This document shows, in pieces, positions 30,600-42,618 of a stretch of DNA of 64,000 bases. A program made the position numbers and the translations under genes. Location: NCBI GenBank assembly GCA_946902875.1, contig OX336345.1:3813395-3877394 (forward strand). The letters run 5' to 3'. The DNA comes from Nematopogon swammerdamellus. Its lineage: Eukaryota; Arthropoda; Insecta; Lepidoptera; Adelidae. The notes under the pieces are model-generated. The model saw nothing but the letters and a program-made list of their open reading frames with translations, had not been told where the DNA came from and ran no database searches. How positions within the stretch are numbered: the first letter of the stretch is position 1; the number at the start of each line of letters is the position of its first letter.

Positions 30600-30937
30600 G
30601 TAGGGGACGCGGCTTAAGGTTTAGTAGAAGCCGAAATTCCAAAGAAATGCCCAGAAATTCAAAACCGGCCAATTGGCCGTGTAGAGTCAGCAGAGAGGGT
30701 CGGTCGCCGGCCGCCGTCTTGCGTCGTCGTCGCGTCGTGTCGTCTTGTTGACCGTTACAAATAACTTCCCGTCATGTTTGCTCTCTGACCGAGTTACGGT
30801 CAGCAGCCACCGGTGGTGAGAAGACTGAACATTTGGGTGAGTTTAATGTGTAATTTGCATACAGTATATCTACGTACCTACGTATATCTAGATACGAGTA
30901 TATTTATGTAATCATATATATATTAATATTATGTTTA
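30600..30937. other. unique DNA, GC-rich then AT-rich
   Basis: GTCGTCGTCGCGTCGTGTCG near 30720. No gene or repeat match. Confidence 0.35.
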
Positions 30938-31348
30938 CACTAGCTTTTGCCCGCGGCTTCGCTCGCGGTAGACTCGGTTTAATATCAAATCCCATTTATA
31001 CGTCAATATAATAAGTATAAACGGTCGCTTCTCTTATATTCTCTCTCTGTCCCTCCCCCCTCGCTCCCCCTCCCTTCTTCCTCCCCTCCCGCCCCATCCC
31101 CTGCTCTCTTTCTCACCCTCTCCATCCGGCACTACCATTCGACACTAAATTCCGTTTACTATACTTTATTTGATGCTGCTCACTGCTCAGCTCTATTCAT
31201 ATTTAGCGTGATAGTATATAGCCTATAGTGAGCCTCAAGAAATACTCTTTACATTGGTGCAAACCGCATCAAAATATGTTCAGTGGTTCCGGAGTTTACC
31301 TCAAACATAACATACAGACACGTTCCCTTTTATATGAGAAGTAAAGAT
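30938..31348 (+). mobile_element. family G-like end with a LINE-type 3' region
   Basis: CTAGCTTTTGCCCGCGGCTT then CGCTCGCGGTAGACTCGG, a polypyrimidine block at 31036-31130, TAGTATATAGCCTATAGTGA, TTCAGTGGTTCCGGAGTTTA and CGTTCCCTTTTATATGAG. It shares only the first module with the other G copies, so this end module is found on two different bodies. Confidence 0.65.
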
Positions 31349-32524
31349 AGAGATGATAATGAAAATGTTATAATATTGGTATTAAGAATTCGTTTTTAAT
31401 ACTGCCGCATACCTGTATATTACGAATTCTTTGGAAACCATCATAAGTTGAAATCTAGGTACTCATGTCTACATTTTTGCAACCAGTACCGCAATAGCCC
31501 CGTTTGGAAATATTTTGTAACGCCTGTTTATTTAAAAATTCTCACACGCGGCTCGTAATAACTCGCGACACCTAATTGACCCACCCAGCATGGTCTTAGC
31601 ACCTCCTGCGCCGTCTCGAGACTTGAGACCCCCGCGACTTGGCACAGAGCCGTATTTAGTTTCTACGACGCCCCCATCTGCTTGACATTTACCGCATATT
31701 GAGCATGAATACAAATCAAATGAAATAAAAGAAGTGCTTATTATTGAGACACAGATATGAAAATAAAACAATGCACGAACAAAATAGTACGTATACATAT
31801 GGCTATGTGATGTGATGCGTAACGAGGCAATCCGCCGACGCACCAAAATAGTTTATGTTGGACAACAGGTGGCTAAGCTCAAATGTCAGTGGGCTGGGCA
31901 CGTTAGCCGACGAGATGACGACCGTTGGAGTAACCGTGTCTGACTGACTGACATGTCGACGAGTGAATATTATACCAATTGGTTGTTTTTATTACCTACT
32001 TAGGTTATTATTTGTTGCATGAATTTCTTCGCCATTCCTTTTTGGAGTCTTTAATCATTAGTAACAAAGAGTAACATTAATTGCCCGCTCGGGTTGTTAC
32101 CACCCCACTTTTATTTATTTATGTATTTATTTATTTATTGTATGAAAGGTTGTTAAAAAAAATTAACTTTTTGTTATTAAGTAAATGTTTGCGCTCACTT
32201 GCCCTATCAATCTATTATGCACTATTTTCCTATTGTCACCAGGTTGCGAAGTGTTAATATTTGGCCCCTGATCTTAATGGATAAATAAGGCTCTGCCACC
32301 TCTCAATACTTCCAGGTTCGCCAGACTTCTCTTTGTGCGACTAATTGGAAAACGCTGTCTCGCAAGAGTCTGTCAAATAATTTGTCGCGCCGAATTACAT
32401 TAAGTTCGGCAAGCGCGTATTTGTTCTGCGGGTCAATTCACTTCCAGACAGATCGTACGTCGTACACGTGAGTTCGATTAAAAAATAAAACATGGCGATT
32501 ACGTCGAGAAAGTACGTTAATTCT
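31349..32524. other. AT-rich unique DNA
   Basis: No supported gene. Minus ORFs of 77-104 codons lack domains. Confidence 0.35.
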
Positions 32525-32600
32525 GGCATGTCAGGCCGGCATGGCATTCGCAACCCCCGCATACGACCGAATGACAATGGGCTCGACATATGGCTAGGCG
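32525..32600 (+). mobile_element. family I fragment, copy 1
   Basis: TGTCAGGCCGGCATGGCATT then CGCAACCCCCGCATA matches the start of the copy at 49480. Similarity fades after AATGACAATG. Confidence 0.55.
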
Positions 32601-33275
32601 CCATAGGTCGAGCTTTAAATAAATACAAATAAGAAATTAGATAGCCAAATCTAATCTAATAAATATTATTTTGTGAATACCTGCAGCGCTTCAAGGGACG
32701 GTGCTGTACCCCAAACTGGCAATTAAATTAAAAATGTGATGCAAATGTACTTTTTTAAAATTTCTAACCTTAAAATGTATGGAGGTGGTGATTTTTTTTT
32801 CGAATTTCATTACCCTATTTTTCCCAAAAATGCTTGAGATACAAAGTACTGAAGCGCTACAGGTTTCATAAAATCAGCCTGTTTAGATACTCGAAATACG
32901 TATTCGATTTTCATATTTACTGCTACTGGATTCGCCTCCTGTTTGATGGTTACTTAGGGAGGTTCCTTTAGATGTCCTGGTGAATTTGTTTTTGGTGAAT
33001 TGAGGTTTAGATAAACGTCTGGTTTGCTCATTTCGCTGGAGTATTTTCCTTCGTTGAGGTGTCTTCTGGAGTATCCACTCCTTGCTCCTTGAAACACGTT
33101 GGATTGTAAAGGATTTTGATTTGCTAGTCTACGCTAGTTTGGAGTGAAAGTTTGTTTGGCAAAATGGGAAGATATGATCGTAATATTTTATGAATCTAAC
33201 GGTTGACTAGAATATCATGCCTTATACATATTTGTGTTTGCATTTTCAATAATATTGTTTTGTCTTTAATTTCAG
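32601..33275. other. unique DNA upstream of the candidate exon
   Basis: No repeat match. Would be intron if the exon at 33276 is real. Confidence 0.35.
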
Positions 33276-33332
33276 GTAATGCATGGTGTGATGGAGACAT
33301 TGAATTACTAAGCTCTGGTTGGTTTAACTGTG
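33276..33332 (+). CDS. candidate 57-bp internal coding exon of a host gene
   Basis: The acceptor TGTCTTTAATTTCAG ends at 33275 and the donor GTG|GTAAGTG starts at 33333; both are strong consensus sites. The segment is open in only one of three frames and reads NAWCDGDIELLSSGWFNC with two bases before and one after, so both flanking introns would be phase 1. The length is a multiple of three, so the exon could be skipped without a frameshift. The two cysteines and two tryptophans suggest part of an extracellular domain, but I do not recognise it. No other exon of the gene was found in the window. Confidence 0.45.
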
Positions 33333-33961
33333 GTAAGTGTTATAACTTATAAGGATACTTAATTTAAAAGTCATTCACTTTGGAGTTCTTTGTACTGTCA
33401 GTCATACTAGGTTTGAAGTTAGATTTAATAGTTTATCGGGGATCCATCATGTATGTTTATCTATCTCCGTATACACTGTCTCGAGTCCGGATTAGTGTTT
33501 CGGCTACACTAGTATACTGCAGCACGATATCATCATTTCGACGATCACTCGAAACGGATGCACTAGTAGGCTAGATTTCGGAAATGTGCTGGAGCTCCCG
33601 CAAGTCGTTGGTGCCACGAGCTGCATATGCAAATGCTGAATGCCACCGCTTGGGACACTCCGCACTCCACCACGTCTTATGCCAGAGATGGGTCGCCCTA
33701 TCTCGAGATCTCTCCGACCTCGCGAGATCTATTCTCACGACTCATTAAATATGTATCGACGGAGTCCACACTAACGACGTTAAATCTTATTTTATAGTTC
33801 AGTGTTGACTGCTGTCTCGCCGTCGATCTGGGCCACGATATGATAATTGTAATCTGAAACTGGAGTGTCTTCCGATATAGATCGGTGGTGTTGAGTTCCC
33901 TCTGTTGTGGTAACTCTTCAGTAGGTCTGCTACTCGTTTGTTGTATGTAGCCAACCGTGTC
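33333..33961. other. unique DNA
   Basis: Intron-like if the exon call holds. Sequence near 33680-33740 has repeated CTCGAGATCT/CGCGAGATCT words. Confidence 0.35.
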
Positions 33962-34086
33962 AAGTTCCTGAAATTTTTTTTATTAATAGATAGCGCGACA
34001 TGTGGTATCGCTTCACCTACACGTAGGTGTCTAACGATGGCTATGGACATTTTGTGATTCACGGAAATTGCGAATGCCATGCCGAA
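33962..34086 (-). mobile_element. family I short repeat, copy 2
   Basis: On the minus strand: CGGCATGGCATTCGCAATTT, CATCGTTAGACACCTACGTG, TAGGTGAAGCGATACC and CGCGCTATCTATTAAT then A8. It aligns with 49480-49605 across its length. The A-rich end suggests retroposition. A 3' SINE A trace (GTAGCCAACCGTGTCAAGTT) abuts it at 33946. Confidence 0.7.
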
Positions 34087-34300
34087 CTGACAGGAGCCTT
34101 TTCACGTCCCTTTTGAAAAACCCCAGGCCTTGTACTTAGGAGGAAATAGAGTGCGTTCCACGTTTTCCCTGTTCTGTGAATAAAAGACCTACAGAACCAG
34201 TTGGTTGGCTACTTATCCTATTACACCCGTGATGTCAAATTTGTTTTGATTATGGAATTCGCACAAAGCTCCACTTTCGACACTCTGTTTCGTTGTCACA
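34087..34300. other. unique DNA with a faint SINE trace
   Basis: GTTGGTTGGCTACTTATCC then CACCCGTGATGTCAAA at 34199-34242 resembles the reverse of the family A 3' end, strongly diverged. Confidence 0.3.
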
Positions 34301-37300
34301 CTTCACTGTTGGGTTATCTTAGTGTATTCTGACAGTCGTTCCCTTGCTTCTCGTAGATGTGCGTCGGGGTAACTCCGGATTGAATGTTCTAAAATTCGAA
34401 TGCCATTAAATATTCAACGGCGCTAACGAAACGCGATGTAACAGAAAGCGGCGGAGGCTCCATTACAGACGCGGACGAGGGAGATGATGGATACGCGCAG
34501 CTTGTTAAGAAAGCTCTTCGGGTGGAGGCGCGGAGACCGCGGGCGCCCGTCGATTATGTTTGACAGGATTTGGTTGATTGTTCGAGTCGCGGTAATTACC
34601 AGGGATATTGGAGCCGACGCGACTGACGCGGCCCGCACGCGCGTCGACCGACAATTTCCGACACCTCCGTCTGCCGGCACGACAAACGCATAATGGATTC
34701 TGTCGGAGTTGACACCCGCGCCGGCGCGTCGCGCCGATGGGTAGGAATTAGTTTTTACTAATTGTACAACGGTACTCTGCAGTCGGTGCACGTCCGGTTC
34801 TGTCTATTACTAGCGAGAGTGTCGGAGGGCGTGTCATCTTATTAGCGCGTCCAAGTCTCACGTCGAGGCTGTGCTTGTGCTTTTGGTTGTCCTACTTTAA
34901 TATTTTTTTCCGAAAATAGCGGTATGCGCAGAATATGCGCAAAAGTCGTAAACAATTTGTGTTTTTCCGCAAGTGTATAGAGCTTTTGTGGCTAGTGAAT
35001 TATTGGAAATTGAACATTGTGCCGCGCCGTGCGGAGCGGCGCGCGAGCGTCGCGGACGATCGAAATTTGGGCAATCGGTACGGTAACGAACGACGACCGA
35101 GGCACGAGGGCCCCCGCTTGTACCTGAGAGGTGTCGCTCTCGCGCGTCGCGCATAAACGTCGCGTTCCACTAAAATACGAGCGGGAAAAAAGGCATCGGA
35201 CCGAACCGGCTACACCGTGTAAAGTGTATTTACATGTAGGGCCGCGTGCGGGGACACACTCGGCCGCGCGTCGTATCGTGCTATACTTTATGGTATTTAT
35301 GGTAATGGATAATTATTGTTGGCTCATAAGCGATCTCACGTTAGATTATTTTTTTCGTAAATTTCGCTTCAACGCCAAATTACCCTGAACGAAAAATTCG
35401 AATCGACTTTCGAAAATTACACTTACATCAGGCCGTGATAATTTTAAGTTAAACTGGTTGTGCTTAATTATATTTATTATTTCTTTAATTCGATTATAGT
35501 ATGATTACTCGGTGCATTTTTTGCCGGTCGGATTTGTTTTCAATCGCCCCGTTATGTGTAATCGGTTTCATAATCCTATTTGTAATCTCGCGAAACTGTC
35601 AAACCAATCGATACGTCATGATCTGTTATAGCGAGGTCTTAATCAAGTTAACCGTCGCGTCTGGTTGAATCTGGAGGGGTTGGCGGCGGGGGGCAGCGGT
35701 ACGGGGCAGAGGCGGCGGCGCGTTATCGAGTGTCGCACAGTGGGGCGCACGACAAAAGAATCTCATCGGAAATAAATCGAGTCTGCCGAGCGGGGGGCGG
35801 GCGGGAGGCGCGAGGCTTCGAATTAGGCGCGGAAACCCCCGCGGAGAAAAGTCGTCGTAAATAAACTGTCGCTTAAAAACACATTCGGGTTCTTAATTAC
35901 GGCCAACTCTGCCCGCTCGATTATCCGAGCACGTCGGAGGAGGGCCGTAGACTCGCGGGACGCGGCCTCCATGCCACAGCGCCGACAGCTACTCTGGAGG
36001 TCTACTAATGAGGAGAATATAAACGCCATTTTATGAATGAGAACACTAAACTTGATTGTTTATGTCCAGTTGTAGCTTTCGAGATAAATAAAATAGCGTT
36101 AGTGCAATTTCAATGCTCATGCGGAATATTTATTTATATGACTGATCAGCACCTTCACGTTCAATTCAAAACACTCGAGTTGAATACTCGTGTTGATCGA
36201 AGTCCTTTCATTCTCCTTATTTCTTCGAGTTCGTTAAAGGTGAGCACGTGATCGTAAATTCTCAAATCGTTAATGACCCAGCGGACGAGAGCCATCGATG
36301 AATAATTGCTCAGTTTTGTTGATTTTTGGCGGCGAAACTTCACGTGTCGACTCCAGCGCCGAGTGTATGTAGAGTGGGTGTCGGATAATGAACTGTGCGC
36401 GCTCTTTTTTTAACTGGTTTTGGAGATCACTGAGATGTCTTCGATATATGCTCGTACGCTTGATTCATGATCGATTTAAGCAAATTTCACAGCCGCTTTT
36501 AGACCCGAAATTCTGTAAATTGACTATACTTTTATATTTTTATCGAGTTTCCAAAGTAAATATAAATTCTTAGAATTGTTTGTTTAGTAAATACGATCTC
36601 GCACGTTTTTAGCACAGTCTATCGAATTTCAGGCGCCAAATCGTGTTGCGGCGCGGCCCGCGAATCAACATAAGTTTTCAAAAGCGGAGATTAAAATTTT
36701 CAAGACCGAGCAGAGGGATATTTATCGTTGGTTCGCGAGTCGATGATTAAATCATCGATATCGAGCGAGCGGAATTTACGCCGCTTATATTTTCTTTTGT
36801 GGCGCAGCGGAGCGGGGCGCGCTCTACTGTGCGATTGTTTATTTTCTGACTGACTGCGACTCTACCACATGCGGGCTTTCAAATTGTTAACCCTACTCCT
36901 TTCGGCCGAGCGGTTATTTAATGGATTACTTATCGGGTAACACTTCCAATCTTCGCCGGGCGTTTTTCTATTTTAATATTTGAGTTCACGCTCGTCGTAT
37001 ATTCGAAAAAATGATCATACTCCTCGTTTTATCTTTAATTGAATCGAATATTTGTTATGAGGCTGCCGCGGCGCCGGCGTCAGATATTGTCGATAGTTGG
37101 ACATCAATCAACCTACTCCACGGCGACGGCGGACGCGACGCGGAGCCTGCCGTTCCTCGGGCGGGGCGGGGCGGGGCGGGAGACCGGAGCGGCTCAGCGA
37201 CCGAAGCTCGAGGGTCGGATGAAGGTGTCAAAGGGTCGCCGCCTATTCATTAGCCGCAGGATGTACTCAGATCGGCGCACTAGACCCGGGAGCGCGGAGG

Positions 37301-37900
37301 GCGGAGCGCCGCAGCCCTTTTCGCGCACACAATATTGAGTAACCCGCTCCTTATTGTCTCCTAGCCGCCGGTATCGGGTGTCTCTTCGCGTTGCGAGTGA
37401 GCTCCGCCCGATACGGAATCTCTTCCTACTCTGCCGCGGACCGCTCGCCCTCGCATCACAGTGCATTGTCGGCGCGGCGTGTTTGCGAACGCGATACTTC
37501 CGTCGAGCCCAACTTTCGCACACGCTATTGCGGGCCCTTTAGTTTAATCAAACGACACCGACGAGCGCTTCAATAGACGATTCCCGAGCTTTATGCGATG
37601 ATCGGTATTGGCTCCGGCGCTCTCTTTGTGCGGCGAGTGGTTCGTTTTTTTATGCGGTGTCGTTTGCGCGAGCTATCTGCATTTCACTTGAGGGAATATC
37701 TTCCAGTTTCATTTTCTCACGAGGCCGCCGAAGCGTCCGCTCTGGGAAACGGTTGGACGGCGCGAGATTGGCTTTTGCCGCTTCTGTCTCCTAGACTAAA
37801 GATTGTGCTTGTCTTGCGTGTATGGCGTGGCACAATTTTGCCCTGAAGCTTTGAGCCCCTGCGAAAATATAGTGTCTATCTGCCAATTTTCAAACACACG
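34301..37900. other. GC/CpG-rich region free of recognised repeats; possible host regulatory DNA
   Basis: Unlike the surroundings, this stretch has none of families A to I and no microsatellite. CpG-rich blocks lie at 34430-34740, 35010-35280, 35650-35960 and 37060-37560. The overlapping ORFs of 60-122 codons on both strands follow base composition and show no domains. A promoter or 5'UTR region of a developmental gene would look like this, but no exon or core promoter can be fixed. Confidence 0.35.
37159..37180 (+). promoter_or_regulatory. G-quadruplex / GC-box-like run
   Basis: GGGCGGGGCGGGGCGGGGCG then GG: five G runs of three or four separated by single C bases. It fits a parallel quadruplex and tandem GC boxes. 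Function is inferred only from sequence. Confidence 0.5.
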
Positions 37901-39892
37901 GTTGCCGCTGTAGCCCAGTACTTAGAGGGGGAAAGGGGTGTTTGTGTGTGCCTTACAAAAGGTGGGGTCTTTACGAACTATATCAAAATAGCTTGTGTGA
38001 CGTACTCGTAAAATTTCATCATCTTATGCGAATTATACACGGTTTTCAAAGTTAAGCTGCTGACAACAAATCGAAGTGTACAAAAGTAGGAAGTTCTCTC
38101 GACAAATTCTACAAAAATGATAAGAAAACCGAAATAAAAACTGTTTCGATAGGAGTATCTACGTGAGGACAAACAATTGAATTAAATTCAACCACGACAG
38201 CCGGTAATTTAGATCTCAACGAACTATAATAATTGGTGTGTATACTGAAGTAGTAATCGGACCACCTAGAGTTGCCTCCGAGGCGAACGAATATTATGTG
38301 GGCTTGTACTACCAGCGTCTTATTGTTCTTCAATTGTGTACTAATTATTATAATTTCCTATAAATAATTAATTATAGTGTTTTTCGATAATAAGAACATC
38401 GTGCCTCAAACTGTTGTCTGCGTTTTCCCTAACAGCATACGGTTTCAGTCAATTTAAAATAACAAAGGAAGTAATATGAATCGGCTTTTAAAAAGGGCAC
38501 GCCAATTGAATAAAAACATTAAGACCATTCTCTGAATGAATTCACCCCTGCCAAATCGGTTACAGCCTGCCTTTTATGGGCCACGAAGAACAGGTACAGT
38601 TTTTTATCGATCAATTTTTCCATTGTATAGTTTCTTACCTACAAGCGACTTTCAATAGGCACAATGATTGGAATAATTGACAAAAAGGGTTTATTCGTCT
38701 CTTGTGATTTGACAGCTGAGTCTATCTGAGCATGTGTGTCGGTGAAGAATTGACATAACATCTCGAGATGTTTTTCGATATCGTACTAGCGACATTTTTA
38801 ATTTAGTTACGCTGTCAGCGTCAACAGCTTTTCGGCTTTCTCACAGACTGACTGGTTAATGTTTTTCTTTTCAAAACCCACCAACTTTAAGGTTTAATTA
38901 AGAAATAAGGAAATAAATTCAAATAATATATGGAATGGAAGCCCATATTGCAATTACCGCACTAATAAAATCCTTCTCGAAAACGATCACTGAACTGAAG
39001 ATTAAGCCACTTTCAAATTCATTGAACTAATACTAAGAAATCAAGGGGGAAGTGCACTCCAAAATCCAATCGAATCCCTTCAAACCTCGGAGAAAAGAAC
39101 TAGCGTCCTCTCCTATTTTGTTGCTGAGCTTGTAACCCCGCCAAAGTCATAAAACATCGATTTGTGAATTTTCACCCCAGACAATTTTAAAAACTATTGG
39201 TGTAAATGTCAGCAAACGTTTAAATATTAAATGCCAGAAAAAGTTTTAGAATACTAAAGTTTCTACGAATTTGGGGAATTACTGAAATGTATGCTAACAC
39301 TGGTCTAACATTCTCATCACTATCAGCAATCCGTATCGGTCCACTGCTGAATATATTATGCCTCTATCAAGGCACGCCACCGTAAGATTCTCACATTACA
39401 CGAAATTATTTAAATGTGCAGTGTGTATATCTTATCCTTCTCTCTGCCTCTTTCTTTCACTATTCGATTTGGATAAGATGCCTTTAGGGCTTTGACAAAG
39501 AATAGGTAGATACACATTCTCATACAAAATCACAGCGAAAAAGTGTCGCCGTATCAATGCTAACTTTTAGACATACTCGTAGATATCTCTTCAAATATAA
39601 AGAAAGTAGTCCTAAAATGGATATAGCGTCTTTTATCATATAGTTGTGAAATTGTAATCACTGTGCACTTTGTCTTCAATCCAGTTGAAATATATGTAAA
39701 GTATGTATGTATATAAGTATTTATGTATAGTATATAAGAGTTCATGTAGGTATATTATAATATGTATATTTCTTATTGTATATATGTAATTATGTATATG
39801 TAAGGATTTATATTGATTGTATGTATCTTTGTACAATTTGTATATGTGTGTATTTATATTTCATACAACTGTTCCCTGTTTAGTACTGCATT
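37901..39892. other. AT-rich unique DNA, imperfect TATG/TA microsatellite at 39690-39860
   Basis: No gene or family member before 39690. The TATG/TATATA-rich stretch lies directly upstream of the LINE 3' end at 39893. Confidence 0.4.
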
Positions 39893-40020
39893 GTCCGCCC
39901 CTACGTGTTTTCCACATCCGCAAGGTTAGTTCGTAAAGAATGCCGCAAGGCATTAAACTCGCCTTTTGTAACCTTTTTATACGGTGTACAATAAAGTATA
40001 TTTTCATTTTTCATTTCATT
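39893..40020 (+). mobile_element. family F LINE 3' end, copy 1
   Basis: CCACATCCGCAAGGTTAGTT, AGAATGCCGCAAGGCATTAA then ACTCGCC, GGTGTACAATAAAGTATATT and a (TTTCA)n tail. The reverse copy at 55068 shares these words in order. Polyadenylation signal plus simple-sequence tail fit a LINE 3' end. Confidence 0.75.
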
Positions 40021-40082
40021 TCACTTTGCTATCGTATCACGTCACATGACTGGCGCGGCCACCAGGAGACTGAGAACGTATG

Positions 40083-40440
40083 TTTTTTGACAAACTGACA
40101 CGGTTGGCTCACGTACTACATCCGTGATATCAGCACATAACGCCTTGGTGAACTAGGTGCCATGTCAGTGCTTCCCTTCGGTTGTGCCGGCTACACTGAA
40201 CTAGACGGAAAACACGAACTATTTACATAGCCGTTTCAACTGAACTTTCATTCAGTGCGGGCCAGTTAAACCCTACCCACCTAAGAAGGGAAGGGACCTA
40301 CAGTTTTACGTGGAATTCGAACCACGGTCAGCCTACAACGGCCGAGCGGTCGGTCACCTATCCATCCCCTAACCTCGCCTAGGTGTCCTTATGATCCGAC
40401 CGACAGTCGACGGACCGCATCGCTGTGCTACCGAGGCTGA
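40083..40440 (-). mobile_element. family A SINE, tRNA/5S head degraded
   Basis: TTTTTTGACAAACTGACACG at left, GAATTCGAACCACGG (B box), GGTCACCTATCCATCCC (altered 5S part), GACAGTCGACGG arm and GTGCTACCGAGGCTGA (A box, mutated) at right. The central GGTACCAACC stretch is deleted. Confidence 0.85.
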
Positions 40441-40998
40441 AAAATGAAGGCATTTATGCCCTCATTTGACTGGTCCGTTTTTCGATAGGCTATTGTTCAT
40501 CTACTTACTATTTTAATCTAAGCTTTTTTCAACCAAACCCTCGTGTCTGCCTGCACGGTGCATGCAGGGCCGCTCACATGCAACCACTTATCTCCTAATC
40601 AACTAAACCATTGTCGGTATTGTTTCCACTCGGCGCGGGCGCATCAAATGGGATGATTGCACGCCTCGCTCCGCGCTCAACGATACCAACATTATAATGC
40701 GCTTAGCCTGTTTGCTCGGCTATGATATAATTGCAGGCAGGTTAACTATTTAATATTTAATATTTACTTTTGTAATTGGCGTGGAATCAGACGGGGCATT
40801 TGTGGCTATTATAAAATGTTGATTTAAGCAATGTTACATCGAATGATTCATGGACAGCGTTCGGCGAAAGGAAGTTCCGTTGAAATAGGGGTGATTAATA
40901 AAGCGGGAATGAAAGGTTTATGGAACTCCTGGGGTAAATTTGGTAAAGACTAACCTGACAAAACGCACTATGAAGATGAATTATGACTATGAAGAAAT
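40441..40998. other. unique DNA
   Basis: No gene or repeat recognised. Confidence 0.35.
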
Positions 40999-41423
40999 AA
41001 TAGCCCCACTGCATCTCTCCCCGTGCATGCCGTAAAAGACGACCCTCAGTCGTCTTTTACGGATAAGGATACAGGATACAGATAAGGACTAGGTGCCGCG
41101 CTAAAGGACGACAGGGTAGCTACCTCTAACCTTGGCACGGTCCGTCCACCGAGTCATGCAGCAGGTGGGTCTTCGTGCCTTACTTGCTGCTTGATAGCTG
41201 TGGTCGGTGTTGTGCTGTAATTTAAAAAATTAATTTGAAGCACAACACCGATTATACTACAAATGTTTACTCTAAGAAATCTCTGTAAGGGATAAGTCCG
41301 CCTTTGCACCTTATGTAAATTTTCTAATGTAATTTGTTACTGTTTAATGTTTACTGGAGCAATAAAGCATTTTCTATCTATCTATCGACTCTGCTTACCC
41401 CTATGGTCGGGATACAGAGTGTG
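40999..41423 (+). mobile_element. family C short retroposon, copy 4, interrupted by family E
   Basis: Begins inside the hairpin head at TAGCCCCACTGCATC. A perfect 14-bp hairpin CCGTAAAAGACGAC / GTCGTCTTTTACGG at 41030-41062 replaces the usual single GTCGTAAAAGGCGACTAAGG. It continues to CACAACACCGATTA, is interrupted at about 41254-41387, then resumes CTCTGCTTACCCC and GGGATACAG. It runs straight into (TATG)n. Confidence 0.82.
41254..41387 (+). mobile_element. family E LINE 3' end, copy 2, nested in family C
   Basis: CTAAGAAATCTCTGTAAGGG, ATAAGTCCGCCTTTG, TTTACTGGAGCAATAAAGCA and a TCTATCTATCTATC tail. It is nearly identical to 29612-29735 and splits the family C sequence CCGATTA|CTCTGC. Confidence 0.85.
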
Positions 41424-41554
41424 GTATGTATGTATGTATGTATGTATGTATGTATGTATGTATGTATGTATGTATGTATGTATGTATGTATGTATGTATG
41501 TATGCATGTATGTATGTATGTATGTATGTATGTATGTATGTATGTACGTATGTA
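41424..41554 (+). repeat. (TATG)n microsatellite of about 32 units
   Basis: Almost pure TATG/GTAT repeat with two single-base interruptions. It starts exactly at the 3' end of the family C element. The (MYVC) ORFs here are artefacts. Confidence 0.97.
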
Positions 41555-42345
41555 TAAATGAATACGAGTGATAAAATAAAATGAATCGCTTTACCTTCTT
41601 TGGGGGTTCATAAAATTATATTTCTCGATGTTTGGAGAATCGCTCACTTATCGGCGACTTGTGAGCAATATTTATCTACTTACGTCCGAATAAATAAGGT
41701 GGCATAAAATTAAAAATGAATTTATATGCCGCATTTTAATGTTGCTCAATTTAAAGGGTTCGCTTAAATGGCCACAATGATGTTTTTCTTATGGGCGATC
41801 GTGAAATAAAATTTGCCGTATCGAATGACACCTGTAAATTTTACGAGGTGTCTGCCCTGCACGCGTGATAAATTGTGTGATTTATACAGCACTAGCTTTT
41901 GCCTGCATATTCGCAAGAAATTCGAAAAGGACAAACTAAGTCGCATTTGTATTGACTACTCTCATAATTGGAGCTACTGCTCAGTATTCCAAGTAGATGG
42001 CGTGGTGATATGTATATTTTATCTGTTTTTATTATTTATAATGAATTGATGATAATATTTTTATATTAAAAGAAAAAATATATATATATGAAAATATATG
42101 AAAGGTATTTGTGAATGTGAAAACCCAATTATAAGTACTATCTCCCGCCAATTATTTTACGTCAATGACGAAATTGTCCAAATATTGTAATTGAATTGAT
42201 GTGATATTTATTTTAATTTTTATTTATAATTAATTGAATGCTGTAGGTATATTATGTGTTGTGTTTGCTTACAGATATGGGTATATACCTGAATTAAACG
42301 TTTATTTAATTTAATTTAATTTAATGTATCATTTTGCAGTGTTTC
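41555..42345. other. AT-rich unique DNA
   Basis: (AT)n near 42082. No gene. (TTTAA)n near 42303-42325. Confidence 0.4.
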
Positions 42346-42437
42346 TAAATATTTATTTAAAAATAACACGTTTTTTTTATTTTATTAAATTAAAATAATG
42401 AAATAAAAAACATGTGTTATTTTTAAATAAATATTTA
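42346..42437. repeat. AT-rich inverted repeat with about 42-bp arms
   Basis: TAAATATTTATTTAAAAATA plus ACACG at 42346-42370 is inverted at 42413-42437, and the arms stay complementary to the centre with small differences (8-bp loop). Confidence 0.85.
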
Positions 42438-42618
42438 TTATTTATATTATTTAATTTTTTTTTTATTTATTTAATTATAACTTCTATATTTTACAATAAT
42501 TTCAAGTTCTGCGAAGCCTACCAGGCTTATCCGCAAAAGCAGTTATAATTCTAAAACGATCTCAGTGATTTTCTGAATTTAATGGAGTAATTGCCATGTA
42601 ATTAAATCTTAATTGTAG

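Noticed and set aside
36995..37576. Several 60-109-codon ORFs on both strands in the 37-kb CpG-rich block
   Set aside because: They overlap each other in all frames, show only R/S/P/A-rich composition, and have no splice signals.
41334..41571. MYVC-repeat ORFs
   Set aside because: They translate the (TATG)n microsatellite.
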